A DNA stretch of 64,000 bases from Romboutsia lituseburensis DSM 797. GTDB taxonomy: Bacteria; Bacillota; Clostridia; Peptostreptococcales; Peptostreptococcaceae. This document shows, one piece after another, positions 19,101-27,440 of the stretch. How positions within the stretch are numbered: position 1 is the stretch's first letter; each line of letters opens with the position of its first letter. Where the stretch lies: positions 24,001 through 88,000 of the forward strand of contig NZ_FNGW01000013.1 of assembly GCF_900103615.1 (NCBI RefSeq), read 5' to 3'. The notes beneath the pieces were generated by a model. That model saw only the letters and a list, made by a program, of their open reading frames with translations, made no database searches and was not told the origin of the DNA. Made by a program: the position numbers and the translations under genes.

Positions 19101-19523
19101 TTATATGTAAAAATGTTAAATGAGGCTATTAAGAAAGTTAAAGGTGAATTTGTTCATGAAGAATTAGATGTAGAAATAGATTTAGGTGTAAATGCATATA
19201 TTCCAGATAGTTATATAAGCGATGAATTAATTAAAATAGAAATGTATAAAAAAATTGCATCTATAGAATCTAAGGAAGATATGGATGAAATACAAGAAGA
19301 GTTAGTTGATAGATTCTCAGATATACCAAAATCAGTTCAATGTTTACTTAGAATAGCTTATATTAAGACTTTATGTAAAAAACTTAAAATCGAAAAAATA
19401 AGACAAGTAAAAGATGAAATATTACTGGTTCCTACGACAAGGTATAAAACAAAGGAAAAAATAGGGTATAATATAGTAGTAGAATTAGAAGAACTTCTAG
19501 AAAAAATGTGTAGTGTAAAATAA
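16137..19523 (+). CDS. mfd: Transcription-repair coupling factor
   Basis: Mfd dislodges RNA polymerase stalled at DNA lesions and recruits UvrA. The 1128 aa protein has the UvrB-like N-terminal module, an RNA-polymerase interaction region (about 480-560), and the RecG-like translocase with Walker A GDVGYGKTE near 643, DEEQRFG near 744 and RGRVGRS. ATG at 16137 follows GAGAGGGG; upstream in-frame codons overlap pth and lack a ribosome site. Length and domain order are normal. Confidence 0.97.
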   Translation: MNDVFVYPLQNSKEYKDVINCIKNNKGSLLVNGLLPVQKPHIAYSIFKDLSRQTVIVASSDLEAKKVYDDLSFYMKDKVEYLGYQDIYFYSLDAKDRNEEAKKLKVLLKLAKGEEMILITSVEAILKKYIPKDILLENIFTYKIGDTVNLDDLSEKLVSLGYERVSKIEGFGQFSIRGGIIDIFSLEYTNPIRMELFDDEIDSIRTFDVFTQKSIEKIKKFSITPSREFIYPEKIEQAVERIKKDTTKYTNEDVFRNIDNIANKTYFEGVENYIDYVYTYENKSLFTYLKDNAIIFVNDISRVKERCENYINEFKDNYKLNLERGLALKSQGNLLYHYSDLEFIINDKKLVLNTLIPKQINDFNINSVINFEAREIPTFNAKVDVLVEELNRLKYNGYKIILATNTLERAKKINSELLDLGLETTISKSRDMEIKSSQIIVIPARISSGFEYKSIKFAVITDNEMIGVHKRGSSSKSKKSKKGKKIDSFLDLNVGDYVVHENSGVGRYTGIEQITVNAIKKDYMKIVYQGGDNLYVPIDQMDKVQKYIGVEEDKVKLNKLGTNEWTKAKAKVKKEIEDMTKDLIELYAKREKVKGYKFSKDTTWQSEFESLFPHQETDDQLKAIEDTKKDMESNKVMDRLVCGDVGYGKTEVAIRGVFKACMDQKQVAVLVPTTILAQQHYNTFKERFENYPIRVEVLSRFKTPKQQKQIIEDAKKGLVDVLIGTHRIVSKDINLPNLGLVVIDEEQRFGVRHKEALKKIKSTVDVLTLSATPIPRTLHMSLSGIRDMSVIEEPPQERHPVITYVTEAKESVIQDEIERELGRGGQVFFIYNRVEHIEEMASMIQRLVPDARVAVAHGRMTSKALENIILGFLNKEFDVLVCTTIVETGMDISNANTMIIYDADKMGLAQLYQLRGRVGRSSRQGYAYLMYEKDKVLSEIAEKRLKAIREFTEFGSGFKIAMRDLEIRGAGNILGSQQHGHMAIIGYDLYVKMLNEAIKKVKGEFVHEELDVEIDLGVNAYIPDSYISDELIKIEMYKKIASIESKEDMDEIQEELVDRFSDIPKSVQCLLRIAYIKTLCKKLKIEKIRQVKDEILLVPTTRYKTKEKIGYNIVVELEELLEKMCSVK

Positions 19524-19547
19524 TTTAAAATAAGAGAGGGTGTTTAG

Positions 19548-20555
19548 ATGTTAAAGAAACTAATGTCAGTAGCAGTATCTTTAGTAATGTGTGTAACAAT
19601 GACTGCTTGTTCAAGTGGGGCAAAAACTAATGGTATAGTAGCTACAGTAAATGGAAAAGAAATAACAGCAGGAGACTATGAAAAAACGCTAGCTTTATAT
19701 AAACAATCAGTAGAGGGTATGTATGGAGCATCAGTATGGGAAACTGAAATAGAAAAAGGGGTAAAATATAAAGATACATTTAAAAATGATATGCTTAAAC
19801 AAATGGTAAATGTAGAAGTAGTATGTGAAGATGCTAAAAAGCAAAAAATAGCACCTTCAAAAGAAGAGGTTGATAAAGCTTTCAAAGAACTAAAGAAAAG
19901 CATAGATAAAGATGAAGAATATAAAAAGAATTTACAAAAATTAGGTATAAGTGATGAATACTTAAAACAACAACAAGAACAAGATTTAACTATAAAAAAA
20001 TACAAAGAGAATTTTGATAAGACAACTAAAATTTCAGATGAAGAGATAGAAAAATACTATAATGATCATAAAAAAGAGTACTACAAGGATGAAGTAAAAG
20101 CATCACATATATTAATATCAACTACAGATAAAGATGGTAAGCCTTTATCAGAAGAAAAGAAAAAAGCAGCTAAGAAAAAAGCAGAAGATTTACTTAAAAA
20201 AGCAAAAGCAGGAGATGAATTTGCAGCTTTAGCAAAAGAAAATTCTGATGATCCAGGATCAGGAAGTCAAGGTGGAGATTTAGGTTATTTTGGAAAAGGA
20301 AAAATGGTGCCAGAGTTTGAAAAAACAGCATTTTCTTTAAAAGTAGGTGAAATATCAGATATAGTTGAATCTCAATTTGGATACCATATAATAAAAGTAA
20401 CTGATAAAGTAAATGAACAAACGCCACTTAAAGATGTAAAAGATTCTATAAAAACTACTTTATTAACAGAAAAATTTAACAAGAAAATAGAAACTCTTGC
20501 AAAAGAAGCTAAAGTAGAAAAAAATGAGAATGTAATTAAAAAAATTAAATTTTAA
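19548..20555 (+). CDS. prsA: Lipoprotein peptidyl-prolyl isomerase (PrsA/SurA type foldase)
   Basis: An extracytoplasmic chaperone-isomerase that helps exported proteins fold. The signal peptide ends in the lipobox MTAC, so Cys21 should be lipidated. A SurA-like N-terminal domain (about 30-170) is followed by a parvulin domain (about 175-290) with ASHILI, GDEFAALAKENSDDPGS and FGYHIIKV. The 335 aa length is normal. It follows mfd by 24 bases and is closed by a terminator; a PrsA-like gene after mfd is seen in related clostridia. Confidence 0.93.
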   Translation: MLKKLMSVAVSLVMCVTMTACSSGAKTNGIVATVNGKEITAGDYEKTLALYKQSVEGMYGASVWETEIEKGVKYKDTFKNDMLKQMVNVEVVCEDAKKQKIAPSKEEVDKAFKELKKSIDKDEEYKKNLQKLGISDEYLKQQQEQDLTIKKYKENFDKTTKISDEEIEKYYNDHKKEYYKDEVKASHILISTTDKDGKPLSEEKKKAAKKKAEDLLKKAKAGDEFAALAKENSDDPGSGSQGGDLGYFGKGKMVPEFEKTAFSLKVGEISDIVESQFGYHIIKVTDKVNEQTPLKDVKDSIKTTLLTEKFNKKIETLAKEAKVEKNENVIKKIKF

Positions 20556-20651
20556 ATAAAAAATTAATAATATAAAATAGTAAAAAGTAACTTACATATG
20601 GGTAAATTGTAAGATTATTGAAGTCTATCATATATTAATTTACAATATTTG

Positions 20652-20683
20652 AAAAGCTATGTAATAATACATAGCTTTTTTTG
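20652..20683 (+). terminator. Terminator after prsA
   Basis: Twelve-base-pair perfect stem (20652-20663 with 20668-20679), loop ATAA, then T run. Confidence 0.9.
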
Positions 20684-20745
20684 TATATTTTTCTTAACAT
20701 TGGTAAAAATAAGCCTAAAGTTACTAATGGAGGGATAAATTATAT

Positions 20746-21285
20746 ATGAGAGCGACAGGAATAGTTAGAAGAATAGATGATTTAGGAAGAGTTGTTATTC
20801 CAAAGGAAATAAGAAAAACTTTAAGAATTAGAGAAGGAGATCCTTTAGAAATATTCACTGCTAAAGACGGTGAAGTAATTCTTAAAAAATATTCACCTAT
20901 TGGAGAATTAAATGAATTCTCACAAGAATATACAGAAACTTTAGGAGAAACTTTAGGATATGGAATAGTTGTAACTGATTTAGATTCCATAATAGCTGTT
21001 TCTAAATTACCTAAGAAAGACTATAAAGAAAAAAGCATAAGTGATGAACTTGAGCAATTAATAGAAAATAGGGAAGTTAAATATGCTAAAGATAATAAAA
21101 TTTTACCTTTACATAAAGATGACCCTATGGAATATGCAAAACAAATAATAATGCCTATAGTTAGCTCTTCAGGAGACTGTATAGGATCTATAGTATTAGT
21201 ATCTAAGGAATCAGATGGAATATCTGAGACAGAAGAAAAGATTCTAAAAATTGCAGCTAATTTCTTAGGAAAACAAGTTCAATAA
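20746..21285 (+). CDS. spoVT: Stage V sporulation transcription regulator SpoVT
   Basis: SpoVT is a forespore regulator that tunes sigma-G genes. The N-terminal AbrB swapped-hairpin DNA-binding domain reads ATGIVRRIDDLGRVVIPKE; residues from about 55 form a GAF-like domain. Its 179 aa length is typical. ATG start after TGGAGGG. It is a single-gene unit bounded by terminators. The region before it (20684-20745) should hold a sporulation promoter, but I could not place one confidently. Confidence 0.96.
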   Translation: MRATGIVRRIDDLGRVVIPKEIRKTLRIREGDPLEIFTAKDGEVILKKYSPIGELNEFSQEYTETLGETLGYGIVVTDLDSIIAVSKLPKKDYKEKSISDELEQLIENREVKYAKDNKILPLHKDDPMEYAKQIIMPIVSSSGDCIGSIVLVSKESDGISETEEKILKIAANFLGKQVQ

Positions 21286-21298
21286 TTAATTTATTTTT

Positions 21299-21327
21299 AA
21301 AAGACCCTAAATTTTTTAGGGTCTTTT
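21299..21327 (+). terminator. Terminator after spoVT
   Basis: Twelve-base-pair stem (21300-21311 with 21315-21326) with GACCC/GGGTC core and a three-base loop. The flanks are A and T, so it could work in either direction. Confidence 0.88.
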
Positions 21328-21344
21328 AAAGTTATAGTAATATA

Positions 21345-21374
21345 TTGAATACACTATTGAATATATGATATATT
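21345..21374 (+). promoter_or_regulatory. Possible promoter for the yabM-like gene
   Basis: TTGAAT and TATATT are 18 bases apart, about 30 bases before the start codon. Plausible sigma-A-type spacing, but the boxes are imperfect in AT-rich DNA. Confidence 0.45.
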
Positions 21375-21407
21375 AAAGCTTGTTATATAAAAAATGGAGG
21401 TTATGTT

Positions 21408-23018
21408 ATGGGGAACAAGAATAAAGACTCTTTCTTAAGAGGCGCTTTTATACTTGGACTAGCGGGGATAATTGTTAAAATAATAGGAGGCTTTTTTAGA
21501 ATTCCTCTAGGCAATATGATAGGGGAAGATGGTATGGGGTATTATCAAGCGGCATATCCTGTCTATACATTATTTTTAACATTAGCAACAGCAGGTTTTC
21601 CGACTGCATTAGCAAAACTAGTTTCAGAGAAATCAGCAATAGGTGATTATAAAGGTGCTCAGAAAATATTTAAAGTTTCATACACGGTACTTTTTATGAC
21701 GGGGCTTATTGCATTTTGTATATTTTTCTTTGGAGCAAATTATATAGTAAATAATATAATGGGAAACCCAGGTGCATATTATGCAATGATTGCGATTTCA
21801 CCAGCTCTTTTATTTGTACCAATAATGTCTTCTTATAGAGGATATTTCCAAGGTAGAAAAGAAATGACTAAGATAGCTATTTCTCAAATTGCAGAACAGT
21901 TCTTTAGAGTTGCGTTAGGTTTATGGTTAGCATATTATCTAATGGAGGCTAGAGGGCCTAAACTAGGGGCAGCAGGGGCTATAACAGGAGCAACTGTAGG
22001 TGCAATAGCATCAATTACATATTTGATATTAGCGTATCTAAGAGAAGGTAAAAAACGAAAATTAGAGATAAAGTCAAGTCAGCATTTTAGAGATGAATCA
22101 GTAGGTAGAATTTTAAAGAAAATACTTGTGGTAGCTATACCTATAACAATAGGTGCATCTGTTATGCCATTAGTAAATATGGTAGATAATGTAATTGTTA
22201 TAAAAAGGCTTGTAGCAGCTGGTTATAGCTTAAAAGAAGCAAATGCTATGTTTGGACAATTAACTGGATTTGCAATGGCTATAATAAATTTACCATCAGT
22301 CATAACAATAGCTATGAGTATGAGTTTAGTACCATCAATATCGGAATCTTATGCTATAGGAAATAAAGTAAAAGCTAGAAAGGATACACAAAGTGCTACA
22401 AAGGTAACTCTATTAATGGTTTTACCAGCGGCATTTGGGATAGCAGCTTTGGCAATACCTATAATGCAACTTTTATATCCAAAACAGCCTGAAATGGTTG
22501 GTAATTTATTACTAGTTCTTACTCCCTGTGTAATATTTTTAGGTCTAATGCAAACGATGAATGGGATATTACAAGGCATGGGAAAACCAATGGTTCCCGT
22601 AGTAGCGTTAGGTGCAGGAATGTTGTTTAAAATAATAATAAGTTATACATTAACATCAGTACCTACAATAAATGTTTTCGGATCTGCATTAGGTACTATT
22701 TCAGCATACTTTATCGCGGTATTAATTGAATTACATTACATAAAAAAATCTATGAATATTAAATTTTCAATAAAAGATTTTATATTAAGACCTTTAATAA
22801 CTGTTTTAACTATGTTTGTAGTTGTTAAATTAAGTTATGGATTCTTAACAAACATAATAGGCAGTAAATTATCTACAGTAGTTTCGATTGGCATAGGAGC
22901 AGCTATATATGGTATAGTAATTATATTAATAGGCGGAATAAGTAAAGAAGAACTTTTAACAATTCCAAAAGGTGATAAAATTTATAAAATACTTAAAAAA
23001 TTTAACCTGATGAGGTAA
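21408..23018 (+). CDS. MOP-superfamily lipid flippase (YabM / SpoVB-like)
   Basis: A 536 aa membrane protein with about 14 hydrophobic helices, of the polysaccharide-transporter family that includes MurJ and SpoVB. The N-terminal region GAFILGLAGIIVKIIGGFFRIPLG is typical of the family. Such proteins flip lipid-linked glycans, for example lipid II or cortex precursors. Its place between spoVT and yabN matches B. subtilis yabM and the gene annotated as spoVB in C. difficile. Which lipid it moves cannot be told from sequence. ATG start after TGGAGG. Confidence 0.88.
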   Translation: MGNKNKDSFLRGAFILGLAGIIVKIIGGFFRIPLGNMIGEDGMGYYQAAYPVYTLFLTLATAGFPTALAKLVSEKSAIGDYKGAQKIFKVSYTVLFMTGLIAFCIFFFGANYIVNNIMGNPGAYYAMIAISPALLFVPIMSSYRGYFQGRKEMTKIAISQIAEQFFRVALGLWLAYYLMEARGPKLGAAGAITGATVGAIASITYLILAYLREGKKRKLEIKSSQHFRDESVGRILKKILVVAIPITIGASVMPLVNMVDNVIVIKRLVAAGYSLKEANAMFGQLTGFAMAIINLPSVITIAMSMSLVPSISESYAIGNKVKARKDTQSATKVTLLMVLPAAFGIAALAIPIMQLLYPKQPEMVGNLLLVLTPCVIFLGLMQTMNGILQGMGKPMVPVVALGAGMLFKIIISYTLTSVPTINVFGSALGTISAYFIAVLIELHYIKKSMNIKFSIKDFILRPLITVLTMFVVVKLSYGFLTNIIGSKLSTVVSIGIGAAIYGIVIILIGGISKEELLTIPKGDKIYKILKKFNLMR

Positions 23019-23032
23019 TATAAGAATATATA

Positions 23033-23080
23033 TACAAATAAGGGAAATACTTATAAATGATTAAATTTCCTTTATTTGTA
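23033..23080 (+). terminator. Hairpin after the yabM-like gene
   Basis: A stem of about 16 bp (23033-23048 with 23065-23080, one G-U pair) with a 16-base loop. There is no T tract, so termination may be weak; an mRNA-end or stability role is also possible. Confidence 0.55.
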
Positions 23081-23134
23081 TTAAAATATGTATAAAATTT
23101 ACCAAATTTGAAAAAAACTAAGAGGAGTGACATT

Positions 23135-24592
23135 ATGGGTAAGATAAAAATTGTAGGACTTGGGCCTGGAGACTATTCTCTTATTAGTCAAGGTGCATTA
23201 GAAGCGCTACAATCAAGTTCAAGAATATTTTTAAGAACAGAAAAACATCCTACTGTGGACAAGCTTAAAGAAACTATAAAATACACTTCCTTAGATTATT
23301 TTTATGATAAAGAAGAAAATTTTGAAGATGTATATGGAAAAATTTCTGAATTCGTTATAGACTTATCTAAAGAGGGTGATTTAGTATATGCAGTTCCAGG
23401 GCACCCAAGGGTTGCAGAAAGAACTGTGAGTATAATAGAATCAATGGCTAAAGAAAAGGGCATAGAAGTTGAAACAATAGCCTCTATGAGCTTTGTAGAT
23501 GCCATGTTTAACTATTTAGCTATTGATCCTGCAGATGGATTTAAATTAGTAGATGCTTTTGAAATAGAAAATGCATACATAGATACCAATACTAGCATGA
23601 TAATAACACAAATTTATGATTCTTTTATTGCATCTAATATAAAGTTAAAGTTAATGGAATATTATGATTATGATCAAGAAGTATGTATAGTAAATGGTGC
23701 AGGTGTTAAAAATTTAGAGAGTAAGAAATATGTTTTACTGCATGAACTTGACAGGATAGAAAATAAATTTGACTATTTAAGCAGTTTATATATACCAAAA
23801 AGTTCTAAAAGAATGTATAATACTGTACATGAGCTAGAAAAAATAATGAGTACATTAAGAAGTCCATCTGGATGTGATTGGGATAAAAAGCAAACCCATG
23901 AATCACTTAAAAAATATTTAATAGAGGAATCATATGAGCTTTGTCAGGCTATAGATAATGATGATATAGATGAAATGATAGAAGAGCTTGGAGATATCCT
24001 TTTACAGGTCATATTCCACTGTCAAATAGGTCAAGAAGAAGGTTTCTTTGATTTAAAAGAAGTTGTAAATGGAATATGTACAAAACTTATACATCGACAT
24101 CCTCATGTTTTTAACAATGAAGATATAGACATGGAAACATTTGAAAGAACATGGGAAGAGCTAAAGCAAGAAGAAAAAGGTGAAACCAATATTACAGAAG
24201 GACTCAAGAGAATACCAGCTCATTTACCAGCCTTAATAAAGGCTGAAAAAATTCAACATAAGGCTTCACTTATTGGATTTGACTGGGATAAAATAGAGGA
24301 TGTAATAAAAAAAATTGAAGAAGAATACAAAGAATTACTTGACGAATGTGAAGCAGGAAATATAAAATACATAAAGGAAGAACTAGGAGATTTATTGTTT
24401 TCTATAGTAAATTTAGCTAGATTCTTAAAAATTGATCCAGAAGAAGCTTTAAACTGTACTAGTCAAAAATTCATAAATAGATTTGAATTTATGGAGCAAA
24501 GTGCTATGAAGTCAAATAAAAAACTTGAGGATATGACACTTGAAGAACAGGACGAGTTATGGAATAAAGCAAAATCCAATAAAATCAATTAA
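23135..24592 (+). CDS. yabN: YabN: tetrapyrrole-methylase-like plus MazG NTP pyrophosphohydrolase
   Basis: The N-terminal part (about 1-220) resembles the tetrapyrrole methylase fold, with IVGLGPGDYSLIS. The C-terminal part (about 225-485) holds tandem MazG modules with DWDKKQTHESL, EESYEL and EELGDILLQVIFH, which hydrolyse noncanonical or excess NTPs. At 485 aa this is the normal two-domain YabN. ATG at 23135 follows AGAGGAGTG; an upstream TTG has no ribosome site. The order yabM-yabN-hup-yabO is conserved. Confidence 0.94.
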   Translation: MGKIKIVGLGPGDYSLISQGALEALQSSSRIFLRTEKHPTVDKLKETIKYTSLDYFYDKEENFEDVYGKISEFVIDLSKEGDLVYAVPGHPRVAERTVSIIESMAKEKGIEVETIASMSFVDAMFNYLAIDPADGFKLVDAFEIENAYIDTNTSMIITQIYDSFIASNIKLKLMEYYDYDQEVCIVNGAGVKNLESKKYVLLHELDRIENKFDYLSSLYIPKSSKRMYNTVHELEKIMSTLRSPSGCDWDKKQTHESLKKYLIEESYELCQAIDNDDIDEMIEELGDILLQVIFHCQIGQEEGFFDLKEVVNGICTKLIHRHPHVFNNEDIDMETFERTWEELKQEEKGETNITEGLKRIPAHLPALIKAEKIQHKASLIGFDWDKIEDVIKKIEEEYKELLDECEAGNIKYIKEELGDLLFSIVNLARFLKIDPEEALNCTSQKFINRFEFMEQSAMKSNKKLEDMTLEEQDELWNKAKSNKIN

Positions 24593-24601
24593 GTAAAAAA
24601 C

Positions 24602-24633
24602 TAGAATTTAAAAGAAATAAAATTCTATTTTAT
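24602..24633 (+). terminator. Weak terminator after yabN
   Basis: TAGAATTT (24602-24609) pairs with AAATTCTA (24620-24627), followed by TTTTAT. AT-rich stem, so modest strength. Confidence 0.55.
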
Positions 24634-24657
24634 AAACATTTTTAGGAGGTAAGTATC

Positions 24658-24936
24658 GTGAACAAAGCTGAATTAGTATCAAGAATGGCAGAAAAAAGTG
24701 AATTAACAAAGAAGGAAGCAGAAGCTGCTTTAAACGCTTTCATGAAATCAGTAGAGGAAGCATTAGTTGAAGGAGAAAAAGTTCAATTAGTTGGATTTGG
24801 AACTTTCGAAACTAGAGAAAGAGCTGCTAGACAAGGTAGAAACCCAAGAAATCCAGAAGAAGTTATAGAAATACCAGCTTCTAAAGCTCCAGTATTCAAA
24901 GCTGGAAAAGGTCTTAAAGATATAATAAACGGATAA
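24658..24936 (+). CDS. hup: Histone-like DNA-binding protein HU
   Basis: A 92 aa nucleoid protein that bends DNA nonspecifically. The signature GFGTFETRERAARQGRNP is the DNA-binding beta-arm entry of HU. The GTG start lies after a strong AGGAGGT. It sits between yabN and rqcP and ends in its own terminator, consistent with abundant expression as a single transcript. Confidence 0.97.
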   Translation: MNKAELVSRMAEKSELTKKEAEAALNAFMKSVEEALVEGEKVQLVGFGTFETRERAARQGRNPRNPEEVIEIPASKAPVFKAGKGLKDIING

Positions 24937-24950
24937 TTATACAAATGACA

Positions 24951-24979
24951 AAAGTGTGGGATTATATACCACACTTTTT
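24951..24979 (+). terminator. Terminator after hup
   Basis: Nine-base-pair stem AAAGTGTGG (24951-24959) with CCACACTTT (24969-24977), nine-base loop, T run. Confidence 0.85.
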
Positions 24980-25013
24980 CTATATAAAGATTAGTTTTTA
25001 GGAGGAATATCAA

Positions 25014-25256
25014 ATGAGATTAGATAAATTTTTAAAAGTATCAAGAATAATAAAAAGAAGAACCGTAGCTAAAGAGGCTTGCGATAAAGGGATAGTAACT
25101 ATAAATGGGAAGATGGCTAAGTCTTCTTCAGAAGTTAATATTGGAGATATATTAGAAATAACATTTGGGGAAAAAGTACTAAAATGTAAAGTAGTTGAAA
25201 TAAAAGAGCATGTACTAAAAAATGATGCTAAAGAAATGTATGAGATAATAGAATAA
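25014..25256 (+). CDS. rqcP: S4-domain ribosome quality-control factor RqcP (YabO)
   Basis: An 80 aa S4 RNA-binding protein beginning [20 protein letters not shown]. In B. subtilis the ortholog binds stalled large ribosomal subunits with RqcH and supports poly-alanine tailing of nascent chains. ATG after AGGAGG. Position between hup and yabP is conserved. Hsp15 is the related Gram-negative protein, but length and context favour RqcP. Confidence 0.92.
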   Translation: MRLDKFLKVSRIIKRRTVAKEACDKGIVTINGKMAKSSSEVNIGDILEITFGEKVLKCKVVEIKEHVLKNDAKEMYEIIE

Positions 25257-25316
25257 AATTGCAAGTTCCTCAGTATATTTATAGTAGTATAAATGAAAAT
25301 TTACTGGGGGGATACT

Positions 25317-25571
25317 ATGGAACATAACGTAACTTTGAAAGATAGATCTAGTCTAGTTGTTTCTGGAGTAGAGCATATCTATTCTTTTAGTGATAAGAAA
25401 GTAGAAGTAAGAACTTGCGTAGGAGAAATGGTAATAGAAGGTGAAGGCTTAGATATGAGTAAATTGAGCCTAGATGAAAATATCATAAGTATAGATGGTA
25501 CTATTAATTCTATCGTTTACTCTAAAGAAAGAAAGCCACAAGAAAGTTTCTTTAAGAAGGTATTTAAGTAA
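25317..25571 (+). CDS. yabP: Sporulation protein YabP
   Basis: An 84 aa protein of the YabP/YqfC family, made in the mother cell in B. subtilis and needed for normal spore formation. It starts at the ATG at 25317, eight bases after GGGGGG; an earlier in-frame ATG overlaps that site. The core LKDRSSLVVSGVEHIYSFS is typical. It is followed without a gap by yabQ. A sigma-E promoter is expected nearby but I could not define it. Confidence 0.9.
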   Translation: MEHNVTLKDRSSLVVSGVEHIYSFSDKKVEVRTCVGEMVIEGEGLDMSKLSLDENIISIDGTINSIVYSKERKPQESFFKKVFK

Positions 25572-26066
25572 ATGATGCCATTTACAGAAGACTTTGCGTA
25601 CTTTTTTGCAACTATATATGGTGGAATAATTATAGGGGTATTGTTTGATTTTTATAGAGCATCTAAGAATAATTTTAAAATAATGCAATATTGTTCAATA
25701 GTTTTAGATGCTGTATTTTGGATTACTACTACTCTTGTAATTTTTATAACAGTTAATGCTGTTGAATCTTTTGAGTTAAGATATTATCATTTTGTGGCTT
25801 TATTTATTGGTTTTATCTTATATTACAACACCATAAGTAAATTTGTTTTAGCAATAATAAATAAAATTATTTATTTAATAACAAATTTAATCAAAAAAAC
25901 ACTACAGTACATAGTCAGTATTTCAGAAAATTTGTATTACATTATAGCCTACTCAATACACTTTTTATTTGATATCATATTTTATATACCGAATATGATA
26001 TTAGCAACTGGTAGATTTATGAAGAGAAAATCTAACGGTAAATTAAAAATAAAAAAAAGGGTGTAG
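25572..26066 (+). CDS. yabQ: Spore cortex biosynthesis membrane protein YabQ
   Basis: A 164 aa integral membrane protein with hydrophobic segments at about 10-27, 40-62, 72-93 and 115-150. YabQ is needed for cortex formation and localises to the outer forespore membrane in B. subtilis. The ATG directly follows the yabP stop, so translation is probably coupled. The call rests on size, topology and the conserved yabP-yabQ-divIC order. Confidence 0.88.
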   Translation: MMPFTEDFAYFFATIYGGIIIGVLFDFYRASKNNFKIMQYCSIVLDAVFWITTTLVIFITVNAVESFELRYYHFVALFIGFILYYNTISKFVLAIINKIIYLITNLIKKTLQYIVSISENLYYIIAYSIHFLFDIIFYIPNMILATGRFMKRKSNGKLKIKKRV

Positions 26067-26354
26067 ATGGGGATGAACATAAGAAAAAAATTTTCTAGTC
26101 AAGCTACTGTTTTAGGAATATTTTTGGTATTTGTGGTATGCAGTTTAGCTACAGGTGTTTTATTTCAAGTAACAAAGGTTAAGGAATATAAAAAAGAGAT
26201 AGCAAGCATAAATAAGCAAATAGAGGATACTAAGGCAGAGATAGCAAAATTGGAAAAAGAAAAAATTTCTCATGACTTAGAAGCATCAGCACGAAGTCGC
26301 TTAAACATGGTTAAGCCAGGAGAAATAATATATGTAGATATAAAAAGAAGGTAA
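26067..26354 (+). CDS. divIC: Septum formation initiator DivIC
   Basis: A 95 aa bitopic division protein (FtsB/DivIC family). It has a short cytoplasmic N terminus, one membrane segment (about 12-33), a coiled coil rich in Lys, Glu and Ile (about 38-75), and the C-terminal motif PGEIIYVDIK. It scaffolds DivIB and FtsL at the septum. It starts one base after the yabQ stop; a second in-frame ATG six bases on is also possible. Confidence 0.9.
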   Translation: MGMNIRKKFSSQATVLGIFLVFVVCSLATGVLFQVTKVKEYKKEIASINKQIEDTKAEIAKLEKEKISHDLEASARSRLNMVKPGEIIYVDIKRR

Positions 26355-26376
26355 CTTAAAAAGTTACCTTCTTTTG
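26344..26376 (+). terminator. Terminator after divIC
   Basis: A stem of 14 bp (26344-26357 with 26361-26375) with a three-base A loop. The divIC stop codon lies in the 5' arm. Confidence 0.85.
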
Positions 26377-26432
26377 CATACAGATAATTATAATATATAA
26401 TTAATATATAATATAAAAATAGGAGTGAGTTT

Positions 26433-27353
26433 ATGAAGATAGGAACAATTGACATAGGAACCAATTCGATGAGATTACTTATTGGAGAATATAAAAATGG
26501 TAAAATAGAAAATAGAAAAAAATTTGTTAATACAACTAGAATAGGTCAAGGGGTAGATAAAGAAGGATATATAAGTAAGGAGGCTATAAATCGCAATATA
26601 GATGCTCTAAAAGAGTTTGCGAAGTTATGTAGCGATGAAAAATGTGAATATGTTTATGGTATGGGAACATCAGCTCTTAGAGATAGTAAAAATGGAGATG
26701 AATTTGTACAGTTAGCTAAAAGAGAGACTGGTATTAGTATAGATATAATAAGTGGAGAAGAGGAATCAAATCTTGGATTTAAAGGTGTACTAGAAGGCTT
26801 GGAAGGAAATAATGATATTTTAGTTATTGATATAGGTGGAGGTTCTACAGAGTTTATTATAGGCGATAGAGAAGGAATAAAATTTGCTAAGAGTGAAAAT
26901 GTTGGAGCTTTAAGAATGACAGAAAAGTTTTTAAAAATTGATCCTATAGATGATTTAGAATTTAATGATATGTATATGTTTATAGAACATGAGATAGATA
27001 AAACTCTTGAATATATTAAAGAAAAGGGTATAAAAAACTTAGTGGGTATTGGAGGAACAATAACTTCTTTATCTGCAATGAATCAAGAATTAGCGATTTA
27101 CTCAATGGAAAAAATACATAACAGCAAAGTATGCAAAAAAGAAATAGAAAAAATTCTACAAAATTTAAAAAAGATGACATTAAGTGATAAAAAAACATTA
27201 AAAGGGCTACAGCCGAAACGAGCGGATATTATAACGGCTGGTGTAGCAATTTTGAATATAATAATGGAAAAACTAGAATTAGATGAAATAATAGTAAGTG
27301 AATACGATAATTTGGAAGGCTTAATGTGTCAAAAATCAAAAAAAATGTCTTAA
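26433..27353 (+). CDS. Ppx/GppA-family phosphatase (short form)
   Basis: An acetate-kinase/HSP70-fold hydrolase with GTIDIGTNSMRLLIGE (phosphate loop 1), YGMGTSALRDS, DIGGGSTEFIIGD and GIGGTITSLSAM. The family degrades polyphosphate or pppGpp. At 306 aa it lacks the C-terminal HD domain of long Ppx, the usual state in clostridia, so substrate preference is uncertain. ATG after AGGAGTG. It lies between divIC and spoIIE as in related genomes. Confidence 0.9.
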   Translation: MKIGTIDIGTNSMRLLIGEYKNGKIENRKKFVNTTRIGQGVDKEGYISKEAINRNIDALKEFAKLCSDEKCEYVYGMGTSALRDSKNGDEFVQLAKRETGISIDIISGEEESNLGFKGVLEGLEGNNDILVIDIGGGSTEFIIGDREGIKFAKSENVGALRMTEKFLKIDPIDDLEFNDMYMFIEHEIDKTLEYIKEKGIKNLVGIGGTITSLSAMNQELAIYSMEKIHNSKVCKKEIEKILQNLKKMTLSDKKTLKGLQPKRADIITAGVAILNIIMEKLELDEIIVSEYDNLEGLMCQKSKKMS

Positions 27354-27378
27354 TATTTTGCTAATCTGGAAACCGAAT

Positions 27379-27411
27379 ATGACAAAAAAAATACCTCCTC
27401 TTTGTTACAAT
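27379..27411 (+). promoter_or_regulatory. spoIIE promoter with a 21-bp spacer
   Basis: ATGACA (27379-27384) and TACAAT (27406-27411) are 21 bases apart. In B. subtilis, Spo0A-activated sigma-A promoters of spoIIE and spoIIG have unusually long spacers of this size. A weak 0A-box-like TTTGTCATA reads on the minus strand over the -35. The start would be near 27418, giving a short leader. Confidence 0.55.
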
Positions 27412-27440
27412 TTCTTTATAAACAAAAGAGGGGGATTTTT
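27394..27440 (+). terminator. Hairpin overlapping the spoIIE promoter and ribosome site
   Basis: CCTCCTCTTTGTT (27394-27406) pairs imperfectly with AACAAAAGAGGGGG (27421-27434), followed by ATTTTT. The 3' arm contains the spoIIE ribosome site. The 5' arm lies before the inferred spoIIE start site, so only read-through RNA from ppx could fold it. Confidence 0.6.
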
